Positions 27,044-35,136 of a stretch of 64,000 bases of DNA are shown here, one piece after another (position 1 is the first letter of the stretch; each line of letters begins with the position of its first letter). The notes under the pieces were generated by a model. It was not told where the DNA came from and did not search any database. It was given only the letters and a program-made list of their open reading frames with translations. The DNA is from an uncultured Lachnospiraceae bacterium (GTDB lineage: Bacteria > Bacillota > Clostridia > Lachnospirales > Lachnospiraceae). The stretch covers positions 62,001-126,000 of the forward strand of contig CANRFJ010000003.1 in the NCBI GenBank assembly GCA_947629865.1. The letters are read 5' to 3'. Position numbers and translations under genes: made by a program.

Positions 27044-29224
27044 TCAGCTTCCCTGCATCTCCAGCTGCGCCTTCACCAGACGGCTGTAGATGCCGCCCTT
27101 TGCGATCAGCTCCTCATGGGAGCCCACCTCCGCGATCCGGTGTCCGTCAATGACAATAAGGCGGTCGGCATTTTGCAGGGTGGAGAGGCGGTGGGCAATG
27201 GCAAACGTAGTCCGCCCGTCCGTGAGTCGCTCCAGCGCCTTCTGAATCATAAACTCGCTCTCCGTATCCAGACTGGCTGTGGCCTCGTCGAGGATCAGAA
27301 GCCTCGGCTCATTCAGTATAGCCCTTGCAATGGCGATCCGCTGCCTCTCTCCTCCGGAGAGGGTATACCCCTTCTCACCGACATAGGTATTGTACCCATC
27401 CGGCGTCTTTGATATGAATTCGTGGGCATTCGCCATCTTGGCCGCCCGAATCACCTCCTCATAGGTGGCGTCCGGACGGGAGAACCGGATATTATTGAGA
27501 ATGGTTCCCGTGAACAAAAACGTCTCCTGCAGCACCACACCGATCTGGGAGTGGAATTTATCCGAGCGTATCTCCTTAATGTCGTGCCCGTCTACCAGAA
27601 GGCTGCCGTCGTCTACTTCATACAGGCGCATAATGAGGTTGATCAGGGTGGACTTTCCTGTTCCGGACGCCCCCACAATCCCTATCATCTCTCCCTTGCG
27701 TATCCTGAAATTCAGATCCTCCAATACCGGCTGGTAGGACTTGTAGCCGAACGTAGCATGGGAAAACTCAATCTCCCCCTGCACTTCCAGCTCCACCGGC
27801 CTCTCCACATCTTCGATAAATATATCCTGAGCCAGCACATCATTGATTCTCTCAATGCTGCTGATGAGGTTCATCAGATCCCTCGGCATCGACGTCATCC
27901 AGTTGAGGTACTGGTACAGAAGCTGCGTGTAGGTGATAAACTGAATCAGTTCTCCCGTAGTCATGGCGCCACCAAACACGTCCAGACCGCCAAAGTAGAT
28001 GACGAGAAATACACCGGCTCCCATTATCAGGCTGATAAAGGGGTTAAACACTGCCCAGAACACCTCGTTTCTCGTCTGCACGCGGCAGAACTCCTGCGCC
28101 AGGGCATTGAATTTTTCCTTCTCATCCTCCTCCTTACCGTAGGATTTTACCACCCGCATACCCGATATGACGTCCTGCAGGTTGCTGTTTACATCATCGC
28201 TCTTTTTCCACTGCAGATGAAACCGTCTGTGAATACTCTTGCGGAAGGCATAGGTAAAAATCACCGCCAGCGGCACAAAGATAAAACTGAGCAGCGCCAG
28301 TTTTACATTCAGGAGCAGCATAAAAATAATATCGCAGACAAAAATAAAGCAGACCGTAAACATATTACAGAATGTTCTCTGCATAAAATCACGGATTTTC
28401 CCCGTGTCAAAGGCGATCCGGTTCATCAGTTCGCCCGGCCGCCTGTCGTTGATAAAATTCAGCGAGAGAATCTGCACCTTCTCAAACAGCTCCCGCCGCA
28501 GGTCTTTGGAAATCGTGGCCCCCAGCACCGTACAGTAGTAACTTTTGAGTACATTGATTACCACGATGCCCGCGCTGAGCAGAAACATGATGCCCAGGCA
28601 CAAAAAAGCCACTCCCATGCCGCCCTCTCCCGAAGTGAGCACATCATCTACCAGGTGCTTTTGCACCTCCGGATTCAAAAGAGTCACCACGGCGGCCAGT
28701 ATCATCAGTATGATAATGCCGGTAAAGCTCTTTTTGTAGGGCGCCGACATGCGGAGAAAATTCCGCCAGAAGCCCCCCTCTTTTGAACAGTGCGGACAGT
28801 ATCTCGTGCCCGGAATGGCGCGCCCGCACTGGGGACATATCTTCTCATATTCCCCGCTTGACACCTCCTCGGTGCGTCCGCTTATCAATATATTGATTCC
28901 CCTGGCTACATAGGCATAGCGGGACAGGTGCCTGGCCGAATAGTGTACCAGATAGCGCTCGGTGCCCCTGTGGCGCAAAGTCAGAATACCTCCTCCGATC
29001 TTTGCCTCCGCCTTTACCTGTTCGCAGTCCGATATGCCGATTTTTTCCAGCACCTCTCCCCGACAGATCTTCCAGATATGTCGGGTGCCCACGATCAGAT
29101 AGGCGTCCTGAAGCCAGGCGCCCCCCTCGTCGATGTCATAGGGAACGGCGTAATAGATCCGTTCGTCCTCCTCCAGATCAAGACAGGCCTCTGTCTGCTC
29201 CGGCAGTTCATATTTCAGTATCAT
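27044..29224 (-). CDS. ABC exporter with N-terminal PH-like domain and zinc ribbon
   Basis: The 726-residue protein has an unusual N-terminal extension: a beta-rich, PH-like region (about residues 1-120) and a zinc ribbon CPQCGRAIPGTRYCPHC (about 130-146). A standard exporter permease and an intact ATPase follow (Walker A GASGTGKS, LSGGERQR, LLILDEATASLD, AHR). It is separated from the similarly built exporter at 29815-32148 only by the DUF1854 gene, so the three products probably work together. NCBI-style annotation links DUF1854 and such ABC proteins to cyanophycin metabolism; no cyanophycin gene is seen here. Confidence 0.9.
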   Translation of the reverse strand: MILKYELPEQTEACLDLEEDERIYYAVPYDIDEGGAWLQDAYLIVGTRHIWKICRGEVLEKIGISDCEQVKAEAKIGGGILTLRHRGTERYLVHYSARHLSRYAYVARGINILISGRTEEVSSGEYEKICPQCGRAIPGTRYCPHCSKEGGFWRNFLRMSAPYKKSFTGIIILMILAAVVTLLNPEVQKHLVDDVLTSGEGGMGVAFLCLGIMFLLSAGIVVINVLKSYYCTVLGATISKDLRRELFEKVQILSLNFINDRRPGELMNRIAFDTGKIRDFMQRTFCNMFTVCFIFVCDIIFMLLLNVKLALLSFIFVPLAVIFTYAFRKSIHRRFHLQWKKSDDVNSNLQDVISGMRVVKSYGKEEDEKEKFNALAQEFCRVQTRNEVFWAVFNPFISLIMGAGVFLVIYFGGLDVFGGAMTTGELIQFITYTQLLYQYLNWMTSMPRDLMNLISSIERINDVLAQDIFIEDVERPVELEVQGEIEFSHATFGYKSYQPVLEDLNFRIRKGEMIGIVGASGTGKSTLINLIMRLYEVDDGSLLVDGHDIKEIRSDKFHSQIGVVLQETFLFTGTILNNIRFSRPDATYEEVIRAAKMANAHEFISKTPDGYNTYVGEKGYTLSGGERQRIAIARAILNEPRLLILDEATASLDTESEFMIQKALERLTDGRTTFAIAHRLSTLQNADRLIVIDGHRIAEVGSHEELIAKGGIYSRLVKAQLEMQGS

Positions 29225-29250
29225 AGATAACCTCCATTCCCATCGTTCGT

Positions 29251-29793
29251 CTACAGGAATAAATCCAGTTTGCGCTGCTCCTTCTGGCTCAGTTCAAACA
29301 CGTCCGGTATCTCAAAACGGTTCTCGTCCAGATCTGTGATCAGCAGCCGGCTGTCCGTCAGGCGCACCACCGCATTGGCTCCCATATTGATGGTAAAACG
29401 GCACTCGCCCCTGTCCGTCATCACATGAAAATACGCATAGCCGTACTCGTCCTTAATATCTATTATCTTCTCAATGATAGGCGTGAAATAGTGAAGGTTC
29501 AGCTGTTCCTCCAAAAGCTTTCTGGTCTCCACGGAGACCTGCGCCAGATCGGCGATCACGCCAATTTCCTTCGAGCGCTCATCTACCGTGCGCAGGGAGA
29601 TATACTTATCCGGTTCGGTAAAGGGAAACAGCCGGATAACCTGTACCCTCTCCCATACCCTGCCGTCATATTCCAGACGCACAAAGCCTCCCTCGGTACG
29701 GATAAACGAGGCGTTCTCCTCCGTCAGATAGTGAAGCGCCGTCATCTCCTCCGTCTCCTTCTCCATCTCACTCATCGTAATATTTTCTTCCAT
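29251..29793 (-). CDS. DUF1854 family protein
   Basis: A 180-residue soluble protein matching the DUF1854 pattern: an N-terminal strand region (EGGFVRLEYDGR), a central GVIADLAQVSVETRKLLEEQ, and the end DVFELSQKEQRKLDLFL. DUF1854 proteins are typically encoded next to ABC exporters and may modulate them. The ATG at 29793 has GGAGG five bases upstream and is preferred to one four codons earlier. It sits between the two zinc-ribbon exporter genes with gaps of 21 and 26 bases, so all three form an operon. Confidence 0.85.
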   Translation of the reverse strand: MEENITMSEMEKETEEMTALHYLTEENASFIRTEGGFVRLEYDGRVWERVQVIRLFPFTEPDKYISLRTVDERSKEIGVIADLAQVSVETRKLLEEQLNLHYFTPIIEKIIDIKDEYGYAYFHVMTDRGECRFTINMGANAVVRLTDSRLLITDLDENRFEIPDVFELSQKEQRKLDLFL

Positions 29794-29814
29794 GGTTCCC
29801 TCCATTTCTATCTG

Positions 29815-32148
29815 TCATTCCAGTCCCTTCAGGGCCAGGGATTTTGTCTGCAATTCCATCAGTTTATAATAGATGCCCCGGAGAGCCTCCAGTTCGCTGT
29901 GGGTTCCCTCCTCGACAATCTTTCCGTTATCAATCACCACCAGACGGTCGGCGTCTCTCAGCGTGGATAGACGGTGGGCAATCGACAGTGTCGTGCGCCC
30001 CTTCACAAGGTAATTCAGCGAGCTCTGGATCGCCTTCTCCGTCTCGGTGTCCACACTGGCCGTCGCCTCGTCCAGAATCAGAATCTTCGGATTGGCAAGC
30101 ACCGCCCTGGCAATGGATATCCGCTGCTTTTCACCTCCGGACAGATCCTTGCCCGAAGCTCCGATCACCGTGTCGTAGCCGTCCGGCATATTGGCGATAA
30201 ATTCGTGGGCGCTGGCCAGTATGGCCGCCTGAATGATATCCTCCCTCGTGGCCTCCGGATTGGCGTACGCAATATTCTCCGCGACCGTCCCCATAAAGAT
30301 ATAAGTATCCTGGGACACCATCGCCACATTTCTCCGCAAATCCCTGAAGGCCAGGTTTTTCACGTCTTCCCCGTCGATGGAGATACTTCCCTCGTCCACG
30401 TCGTATAGCCTTGAGATCAGATTGACAAGCGTGGTCTTTCCCGCGCCCGAACGCCCTACGATCCCCAGCATCTCTCCCTCCTTCACATGAAGGCTTATGT
30501 CCTTCAGGACAGGATTATTTATATCGTAACCAAATGTCACATGCTGCAAATCAATCTCGCCCCGCGGCTCTTTCATCTCCACGGGATTCTCGATCTCCTG
30601 GATATCCGGCACCGCATCCATAATCTCAAACATGCGCTGCGCCGCATTGATGCTGTCAGACCACATGTGGAATACCTGGGAGAAAAAGTTCATCGGCCCG
30701 TTCAGCTGCGCCACATATCCCACAAAGGTGATCAGCACACCCAGCTCGATGCTTCCGGTATTCAGAAGGAGTATAACTCCCAGTATCCACACCCAGATAT
30801 TCGATATCTCCTGCACCAGGTTATACAGTACCGTAAAGCGGTTATTGTACTTAACAATGCGGATTTCCGCCTCCTGCAGCCGCTCGTTGACCGGCTCAAA
30901 CCGGTGGTTCTCCTGTCCCTGCTGCCCAAATGCCTTCACCACCCGCGCCCCGGTCAGATTGTCGTTGACGCGGCTGTTCAGCGTGCGCTCGGCCCGGTGC
31001 CTGCGCCCGAACAGGCTCCACAGCTTCGGCTTTAATTTCACACTCATAAATACAAGAAACGGCAGAAGCACGCAGGCCACCAGCGCCATGCGCCAGTTCA
31101 GCCGGAACATCACAACAAACGAGGCGATGATCGTAAAGGCGTGGACAAATATATACGGAAATCCGTCCAGGAAAAATCCAGTCACCCGATCCGCGTCGCT
31201 GAGCACCCTGGTCATCAGGCTTCCCGTCTGCTTACTGGTAAAAAAGTGAATGGAGAGCCGCCCCATGGAGGAAAAGACGTCCTGCTTCATATCGCGCACC
31301 GTGGCGGCCACCACCCGCGCCATCAGGGTTCCCTGCAATATGCTCACCCCCTGCTGGACGCACTTGGACAGCAGAATCGCCGACACTAACAGCGCCAGCG
31401 CCAGAACGTATCTCCCCTCAAGTCCGAAGGAGGCCAGCCAGGCATCGTCCTTCACCAGAACCCTATCGTACAGCACCGTACCGCTCAGGTACGGCCACAC
31501 CAGATTCAGTCCCGCCGCCGCAAAGTAGCACAGAAACAGCGTGATGAACTGCACGCGGTATCGGAAGAAATACCGCAGTGTCCTCACAAAAATCGAGCGC
31601 TTGTTCATGCACTTCGGGCATATCTTCCGCTTCGGATCCGGATACATCGTACCGCAGACCGGACAGTACTCCGCCTTCTCCTCCTGAATATCCGCCGAGG
31701 CCTCCACCTCCTCCGCCGCATCCGGATACTTCTTGAGTTTCTTATAGCTTTTCATAAACAGATTCATCTGTTCCAGATACAGATTGGTAAGCGCCGCCAC
31801 CCGCATGGGAGCGCCCTTATAATCTATCACCACCAGATTCGTAGCAACCTGGCGCTCGATCTTCATGTGCGCCGTCTCCGCCAGCGGGAGCAGACGGCAT
31901 GTGTATTCGAGCGTGTCCTCGCCATAATTCATATCCTTCGTCTTCGTCCCCCGGAAATACCGCACGCGGTTCCCGATCGGCTCGCTGGTTACGATCCCCA
32001 GCATCTCCCCTGTCAGAAACAGATAGCCGCTTATGTATTCCCCCTCAAAGGACAAATCGGCCGGACAGACGTCCAGAATGTCCTCCTTTTTTATCCCCTG
32101 CGCCTTCAACTGCGCGAGAACCCTTGCCGGGAGCTGGTTATCCTTCAT
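29815..32148 (-). CDS. ABC exporter with long N-terminal extension and zinc ribbon; first structural gene of the attenuated operon
   Basis: The 777-residue protein has a beta-rich N-terminal domain (about 1-150), a zinc ribbon CPVCGTMYPDPKRKICPKC (about 180-198), a six-helix permease and a complete ATPase (GRSGAGKT, DLSGGEKQ, ILILDEATASVD, AHR). It is probably the partner of the exporter at 27044-29224. The ATG at 32148 has AAAGGGG ten bases ahead; a start 27 codons earlier would lie inside the terminator and is rejected. Expression appears controlled by a TetR-type operator, a leader peptide and a terminator just upstream. Confidence 0.9.
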   Translation of the reverse strand: MKDNQLPARVLAQLKAQGIKKEDILDVCPADLSFEGEYISGYLFLTGEMLGIVTSEPIGNRVRYFRGTKTKDMNYGEDTLEYTCRLLPLAETAHMKIERQVATNLVVIDYKGAPMRVAALTNLYLEQMNLFMKSYKKLKKYPDAAEEVEASADIQEEKAEYCPVCGTMYPDPKRKICPKCMNKRSIFVRTLRYFFRYRVQFITLFLCYFAAAGLNLVWPYLSGTVLYDRVLVKDDAWLASFGLEGRYVLALALLVSAILLSKCVQQGVSILQGTLMARVVAATVRDMKQDVFSSMGRLSIHFFTSKQTGSLMTRVLSDADRVTGFFLDGFPYIFVHAFTIIASFVVMFRLNWRMALVACVLLPFLVFMSVKLKPKLWSLFGRRHRAERTLNSRVNDNLTGARVVKAFGQQGQENHRFEPVNERLQEAEIRIVKYNNRFTVLYNLVQEISNIWVWILGVILLLNTGSIELGVLITFVGYVAQLNGPMNFFSQVFHMWSDSINAAQRMFEIMDAVPDIQEIENPVEMKEPRGEIDLQHVTFGYDINNPVLKDISLHVKEGEMLGIVGRSGAGKTTLVNLISRLYDVDEGSISIDGEDVKNLAFRDLRRNVAMVSQDTYIFMGTVAENIAYANPEATREDIIQAAILASAHEFIANMPDGYDTVIGASGKDLSGGEKQRISIARAVLANPKILILDEATASVDTETEKAIQSSLNYLVKGRTTLSIAHRLSTLRDADRLVVIDNGKIVEEGTHSELEALRGIYYKLMELQTKSLALKGLE

Positions 32149-32186
32149 ACTGTCAAGTCCCCTTTCCTGAAAATTCCCCTTACACG

Positions 32187-32220
32187 AAAAAAAGTACCTC
32201 TGAATATCTATCAGAAGTAC
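32187..32220 (-). terminator. Attenuator terminator of the ABC exporter operon
   Basis: On the minus strand a 10-pair stem (32220-32211 with 32203-32194; one G-U pair) with a 7-base loop is followed by seven Us (32193-32187). It lies between the leader ORF and the first exporter gene, 39 bases ahead of its ATG. Its 5' arm can pair instead with a segment in the leader ORF, so it is probably a regulated terminator rather than the end of a gene. Confidence 0.82.
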
Positions 32221-32292
32221 CCACTCCATGTCTCACAAAAAGCGCTCTCATCTTCCCTGCGGCGGCATGAACAATATGTAACCTTCTGATAG
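32208..32292 (-). promoter_or_regulatory. Antiterminator pairing that competes with the attenuator
   Basis: The segment CTATCAGAAG inside the leader ORF (32292-32283, minus strand) is perfectly complementary over 10 bases to CTTCTGATAG at 32217-32208. The latter holds seven of the ten bases of the terminator 5' arm, so the two structures exclude each other. Ribosome stalling early in the leader ORF would leave the upstream arm free and favour read-through. Confidence 0.72.
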
Positions 32293-32331
32293 TATGTGCG
32301 TATCTGTATATGTCTTAGTCAAAATTTTCAT
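32248..32331 (-). CDS. Leader peptide of 27 residues ahead of the ABC exporter operon
   Basis: A short ORF begins at the ATG at 32331, with AAAGGTGG eight bases upstream, and ends at a TGA at 32248. The peptide begins MKILTKTYTDTHILSEGYI and ends FMPPQGR. Codons 14-17 form one arm of the antiterminator. The setting (drug-exporter operon, leader ORF, mutually exclusive hairpins) is like bmrB ahead of bmrCD in Bacillus subtilis, where antibiotics that slow ribosomes induce the exporter. The peptide sequence itself is not one I know, and function is inferred from layout only. Confidence 0.68.
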   Translation of the reverse strand: MKILTKTYTDTHILSEGYILFMPPQGR

Positions 32332-32363
32332 ATTGTCCACCACCTTTCCTTTAGTCTGCTGTC

Positions 32364-32392
32364 ATTATAGCGAAAGAAATTCCATATGTCAA
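32364..32392 (-). promoter_or_regulatory. Consensus promoter of the ABC exporter operon
   Basis: On the minus strand TTGACA (32392-32387), a 17-base spacer and TATAAT (32369-32364) match the sigma-A consensus exactly. The -35 box lies inside a perfect palindrome. The predicted start is about 25 bases ahead of the leader ORF. Confidence 0.85.
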
Positions 32393-32403
32393 TATGGAAT
32401 TTC
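32376..32403. promoter_or_regulatory. Perfect 12+12 palindrome overlapping the -35 box: probable TetR operator
   Basis: GAAATTCCATAT (32376-32387) is followed by four bases and its exact reverse complement ATATGGAATTTC (32392-32403). It covers the -35 box of a consensus promoter, and the tetR gene ends 46 bases away. Size and position fit a TetR-family operator that blocks RNA polymerase. Confidence 0.72.
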
Positions 32404-32448
32404 CGTATAAATGTCATATATACTTGTCATTATGACTGTCCTATATAA

Positions 32449-33057
32449 TTATTCCGAAACCTCCATGCGCCGGATAATGTCCCGCACCACTCCATAGAGT
32501 TCCGGTTTCAGCACCTCCAGAGAGACCGGCTCCTCCATGAGAATCACATTGTGGCAGGTGGCGTTGATCAGTTCCACAATCATATACAGCATAAGGTCGG
32601 GATTCCGGAACGTCCGCCCAGACTCCTCCAGGAGCGCGCGGTACACGTCATAGAAGCGGTAGCCCCCACTGTCCTCCGCCTCGGACACCAGCATGTGCCG
32701 GAACACTCCCCAGCTGAGGTTGCGGGAGATAAAGCGAAGCACAATGGGATTTTTCTGAAAGTGATTGACAATAAAATCCGCCAGGAAAATTACCTTGTCC
32801 TCCAGCTCCGGCAACTGTCTCCCCGCCATCTGTTCCCACGCCTTCCGGAACAGTCCGGACGCCTCGTGGACGATGAGCTTGTCCCGCAAATCGTACTTAT
32901 CCTTGAAATACAGGTAAAAAGTTCCCTTCGCCATACCGGCTTCCCTTACGATGTCCGATATGGAAGTCTCCTGGATTCCCTTTGTGGTAAAGAGGGAAAA
33001 CGCTGCGTTTAACAGCGCCTCCCTCTTTTGTTTTTTCTTCTCGTCCAGTTTGCCCAC
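32449..33057 (-). CDS. TetR/AcrR family transcriptional regulator
   Basis: The 202-residue protein has the N-terminal TetR helix-turn-helix (AFSLFTTKGIQETSISDIV, then AGMAKGTFYLYFKDKYDL, about residues 18-60) and a helical ligand-binding domain. The start is a GTG with AGGGGG eight bases upstream. It is the third gene after the MMPL pump and YhgE-like genes, so it is probably cotranscribed with them. It likely represses its own operon and the ABC exporter promoter just downstream, where palindromes lie at 37304-37326 and 32376-32403. Confidence 0.92.
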   Translation of the reverse strand: MGKLDEKKKQKREALLNAAFSLFTTKGIQETSISDIVREAGMAKGTFYLYFKDKYDLRDKLIVHEASGLFRKAWEQMAGRQLPELEDKVIFLADFIVNHFQKNPIVLRFISRNLSWGVFRHMLVSEAEDSGGYRFYDVYRALLEESGRTFRNPDLMLYMIVELINATCHNVILMEEPVSLEVLKPELYGVVRDIIRRMEVSE

Positions 33058-33069
33058 GGCAACAGCCCC

Positions 33070-35076
33070 CTAGTCCTCTTTCTCCAGCGCTTCCGTCTCG
33101 ATGATGAACTTCACATCACCCTTCATTCCACTGCCGATTCCGCTGAAGCTGTCATACTTTTTACCCGCTTCAATCACTGCGTCCAGACGGTCTAACAGGC
33201 TCTTGATATCCTCCTCGTATACACTCTCCAGTTTGCTCACGCCCTCATTCCTGAATTTACTCATTCCCGAAGCCAGCTTTCCTGCGCCCTTATCCAGCTT
33301 GCCGCTGGCCTCTGACAGTTTGGAGACGCCGGACACCAGTGTGTCTGTGGCCTTATTTAAATCCTTCCCGCCCTTTTTCAGTGTCTTCATTCCTGTATTC
33401 AGTTTCTTTGTCTGCTTCTTCATGGTTTTGCTGGCCTTTTTCAGTTTCTTTGCACCGTCCGTGAGCGTCTTATTATTCTTTACCAGCTTATCGCCGCCCT
33501 CTTTCAGTGTCTTTATGCTGGCAACCAAATTAGGCATCTGGGTTTTCAAGGTCTTCGAGCCCCCCGTCAGGCTGGCGGAGCTTCCGGCCAGTGTACTCAG
33601 TCCGTCCATAACGGTATTTACCCCTCCTGCCAGAGTAACCGCTCCCTTCTTCAGATCTCCAGAATCCGAAGTGGCTGTCTCCATCTGTTCAATAGCCGCT
33701 TTCTGGCCGGCCGTCACCTGCTCCAGACTGGCAATCAGCGTCGCATCTGCCCCGGCCGCCTTCAATCCGGCAATAATCTTCTCATTCTGTGCAAAAGTAG
33801 CCTTCAGCTGCGTCAGGTTCGCATTTAAGGAAGCTACACCGTCGGAAACGGCCTTCGCCCCTCCCTTTAGCGCCGTGACATTTTCCTTTTGTCCCAGCTT
33901 ATCCACTCCGTCCGTATAGGTCTTCAGTCCCTTGTCAAACGTGTTGATCTGGGCGGGAAGGCCTTTCACCGCCTCGTACAGGTCGCTGTTTCCATCGGCA
34001 ATCTGTCCGGCCCCCTTCACATAGGCGCTCACGCCGTCCGCCATCTCCGTCACGCCGTCCGCATATTCCTTCACTCCTTTTACGAGTGCAGGGCCGTTTG
34101 CAGCCAGGGTGGAGATCCCCTTCGTGAGCTTTTTCACACCGTCTTTGCGGTAAGTCTTTATCTTCTTGTCGAGTGTTCCCATCTTCCCCTCAAAGAGCTC
34201 CATATTGTCCGAGAGGGTATCCGTACCGTCCACCAGCGTGGCCGCGGCGTCTGTCAGATCGGAGAGTCGCTCCTCCACCTCGTCCCGGCTGCCTATCTTG
34301 TTCAATTTCAACTCGTTTAACAGACTGGGGCTTGCATAGGTGAACGTATTCCCCATGGAAAAATCTGTCACCTGGGCTGTCACCGTAAATTCGCTGTGTA
34401 TCTTCTTCGCATACTTTTCCTCCAGCGACAGGCTCTCTGCCAGGCCCGGCGTGCCCACTCCCACTACAATCTGGTTGGAGCCGTCGTTGATTAGACGGCC
34501 GTTGTCCACCTTTACCTGGGAGAATTTGTCATTGGGGAGAATCATTCCCGTAATCAGCACAAACGGCGTATAAACCGTTTTCTTCTTCCCATGGACTGTC
34601 ACCGTCTGGCGGGATTTGTTCGTGTAGGACACATGAATCTTTACCTCTCCGCTCTTTCCGGGCAGTTCGGCCGCCGGTATCTCCTTCCCGTCCAGCGAGT
34701 AAGTGACCGACACCTCCACCGGAAGCTCCTCCGAGGACTTTCCCTGATAATAGATGTCGTCGCCGGAAGTGTTCCAGTTCAGCGCCCCGCCCGACTGGGT
34801 AAAGCTCTCCTTCCCCTTTACATTGGTAATATCCGTCAGATTGGATTTGTCATTTACCGTTCCGGAGACCATTCCGGAATTTTTCAGCCAGTCCGCCACT
34901 GTAATCTTCTGTACCGAACCGTCGGCCGCCGCATTGACGTAGACCGACTCCTCTTTGCTTATCTTCTTTGCACTGGCATACGGACAACTTCCGAGAACCA
35001 GCGCTGAGACTAACGCCGCGCTGAGCGCCGTTTTCCCGATTCTCTTTACTCTTATTCCTCTCATTCCTGCTTTCAT
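33070..35076 (-). CDS. Secreted YhgE/Pip-like protein with heptad (coiled-coil) repeats
   Basis: The 668-residue protein has a signal peptide (about 1-36), a beta-rich domain (about 40-270) and then a long alpha-helical region of heptads with repeated LxxG patterns (KLDKGAGKLASGMSKF and similar), typical of YhgE/Pip-like proteins that accompany MMPL pumps. It lacks the YhgE C-terminal membrane domain. The ATG at 35076 has GGAGG five bases upstream. Placed between an MMPL pump and tetR, it is probably an accessory of the pump in the envelope. Confidence 0.8.
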   Translation of the reverse strand: MKAGMRGIRVKRIGKTALSAALVSALVLGSCPYASAKKISKEESVYVNAAADGSVQKITVADWLKNSGMVSGTVNDKSNLTDITNVKGKESFTQSGGALNWNTSGDDIYYQGKSSEELPVEVSVTYSLDGKEIPAAELPGKSGEVKIHVSYTNKSRQTVTVHGKKKTVYTPFVLITGMILPNDKFSQVKVDNGRLINDGSNQIVVGVGTPGLAESLSLEEKYAKKIHSEFTVTAQVTDFSMGNTFTYASPSLLNELKLNKIGSRDEVEERLSDLTDAAATLVDGTDTLSDNMELFEGKMGTLDKKIKTYRKDGVKKLTKGISTLAANGPALVKGVKEYADGVTEMADGVSAYVKGAGQIADGNSDLYEAVKGLPAQINTFDKGLKTYTDGVDKLGQKENVTALKGGAKAVSDGVASLNANLTQLKATFAQNEKIIAGLKAAGADATLIASLEQVTAGQKAAIEQMETATSDSGDLKKGAVTLAGGVNTVMDGLSTLAGSSASLTGGSKTLKTQMPNLVASIKTLKEGGDKLVKNNKTLTDGAKKLKKASKTMKKQTKKLNTGMKTLKKGGKDLNKATDTLVSGVSKLSEASGKLDKGAGKLASGMSKFRNEGVSKLESVYEEDIKSLLDRLDAVIEAGKKYDSFSGIGSGMKGDVKFIIETEALEKED

Positions 35077-35136
35077 TTTAACCTCCATTCCGGAGCGCTT
35101 TGCGCGCTTCTGTTGCGGGGCACGATGCCCGTCTGC

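Noticed and set aside
35089-35110. Repeated ATTCCGGAGCGC-like string, also near 38369
   Set aside because: Only two or three short copies, partly formed by ribosome sites; not enough for a repeat family.
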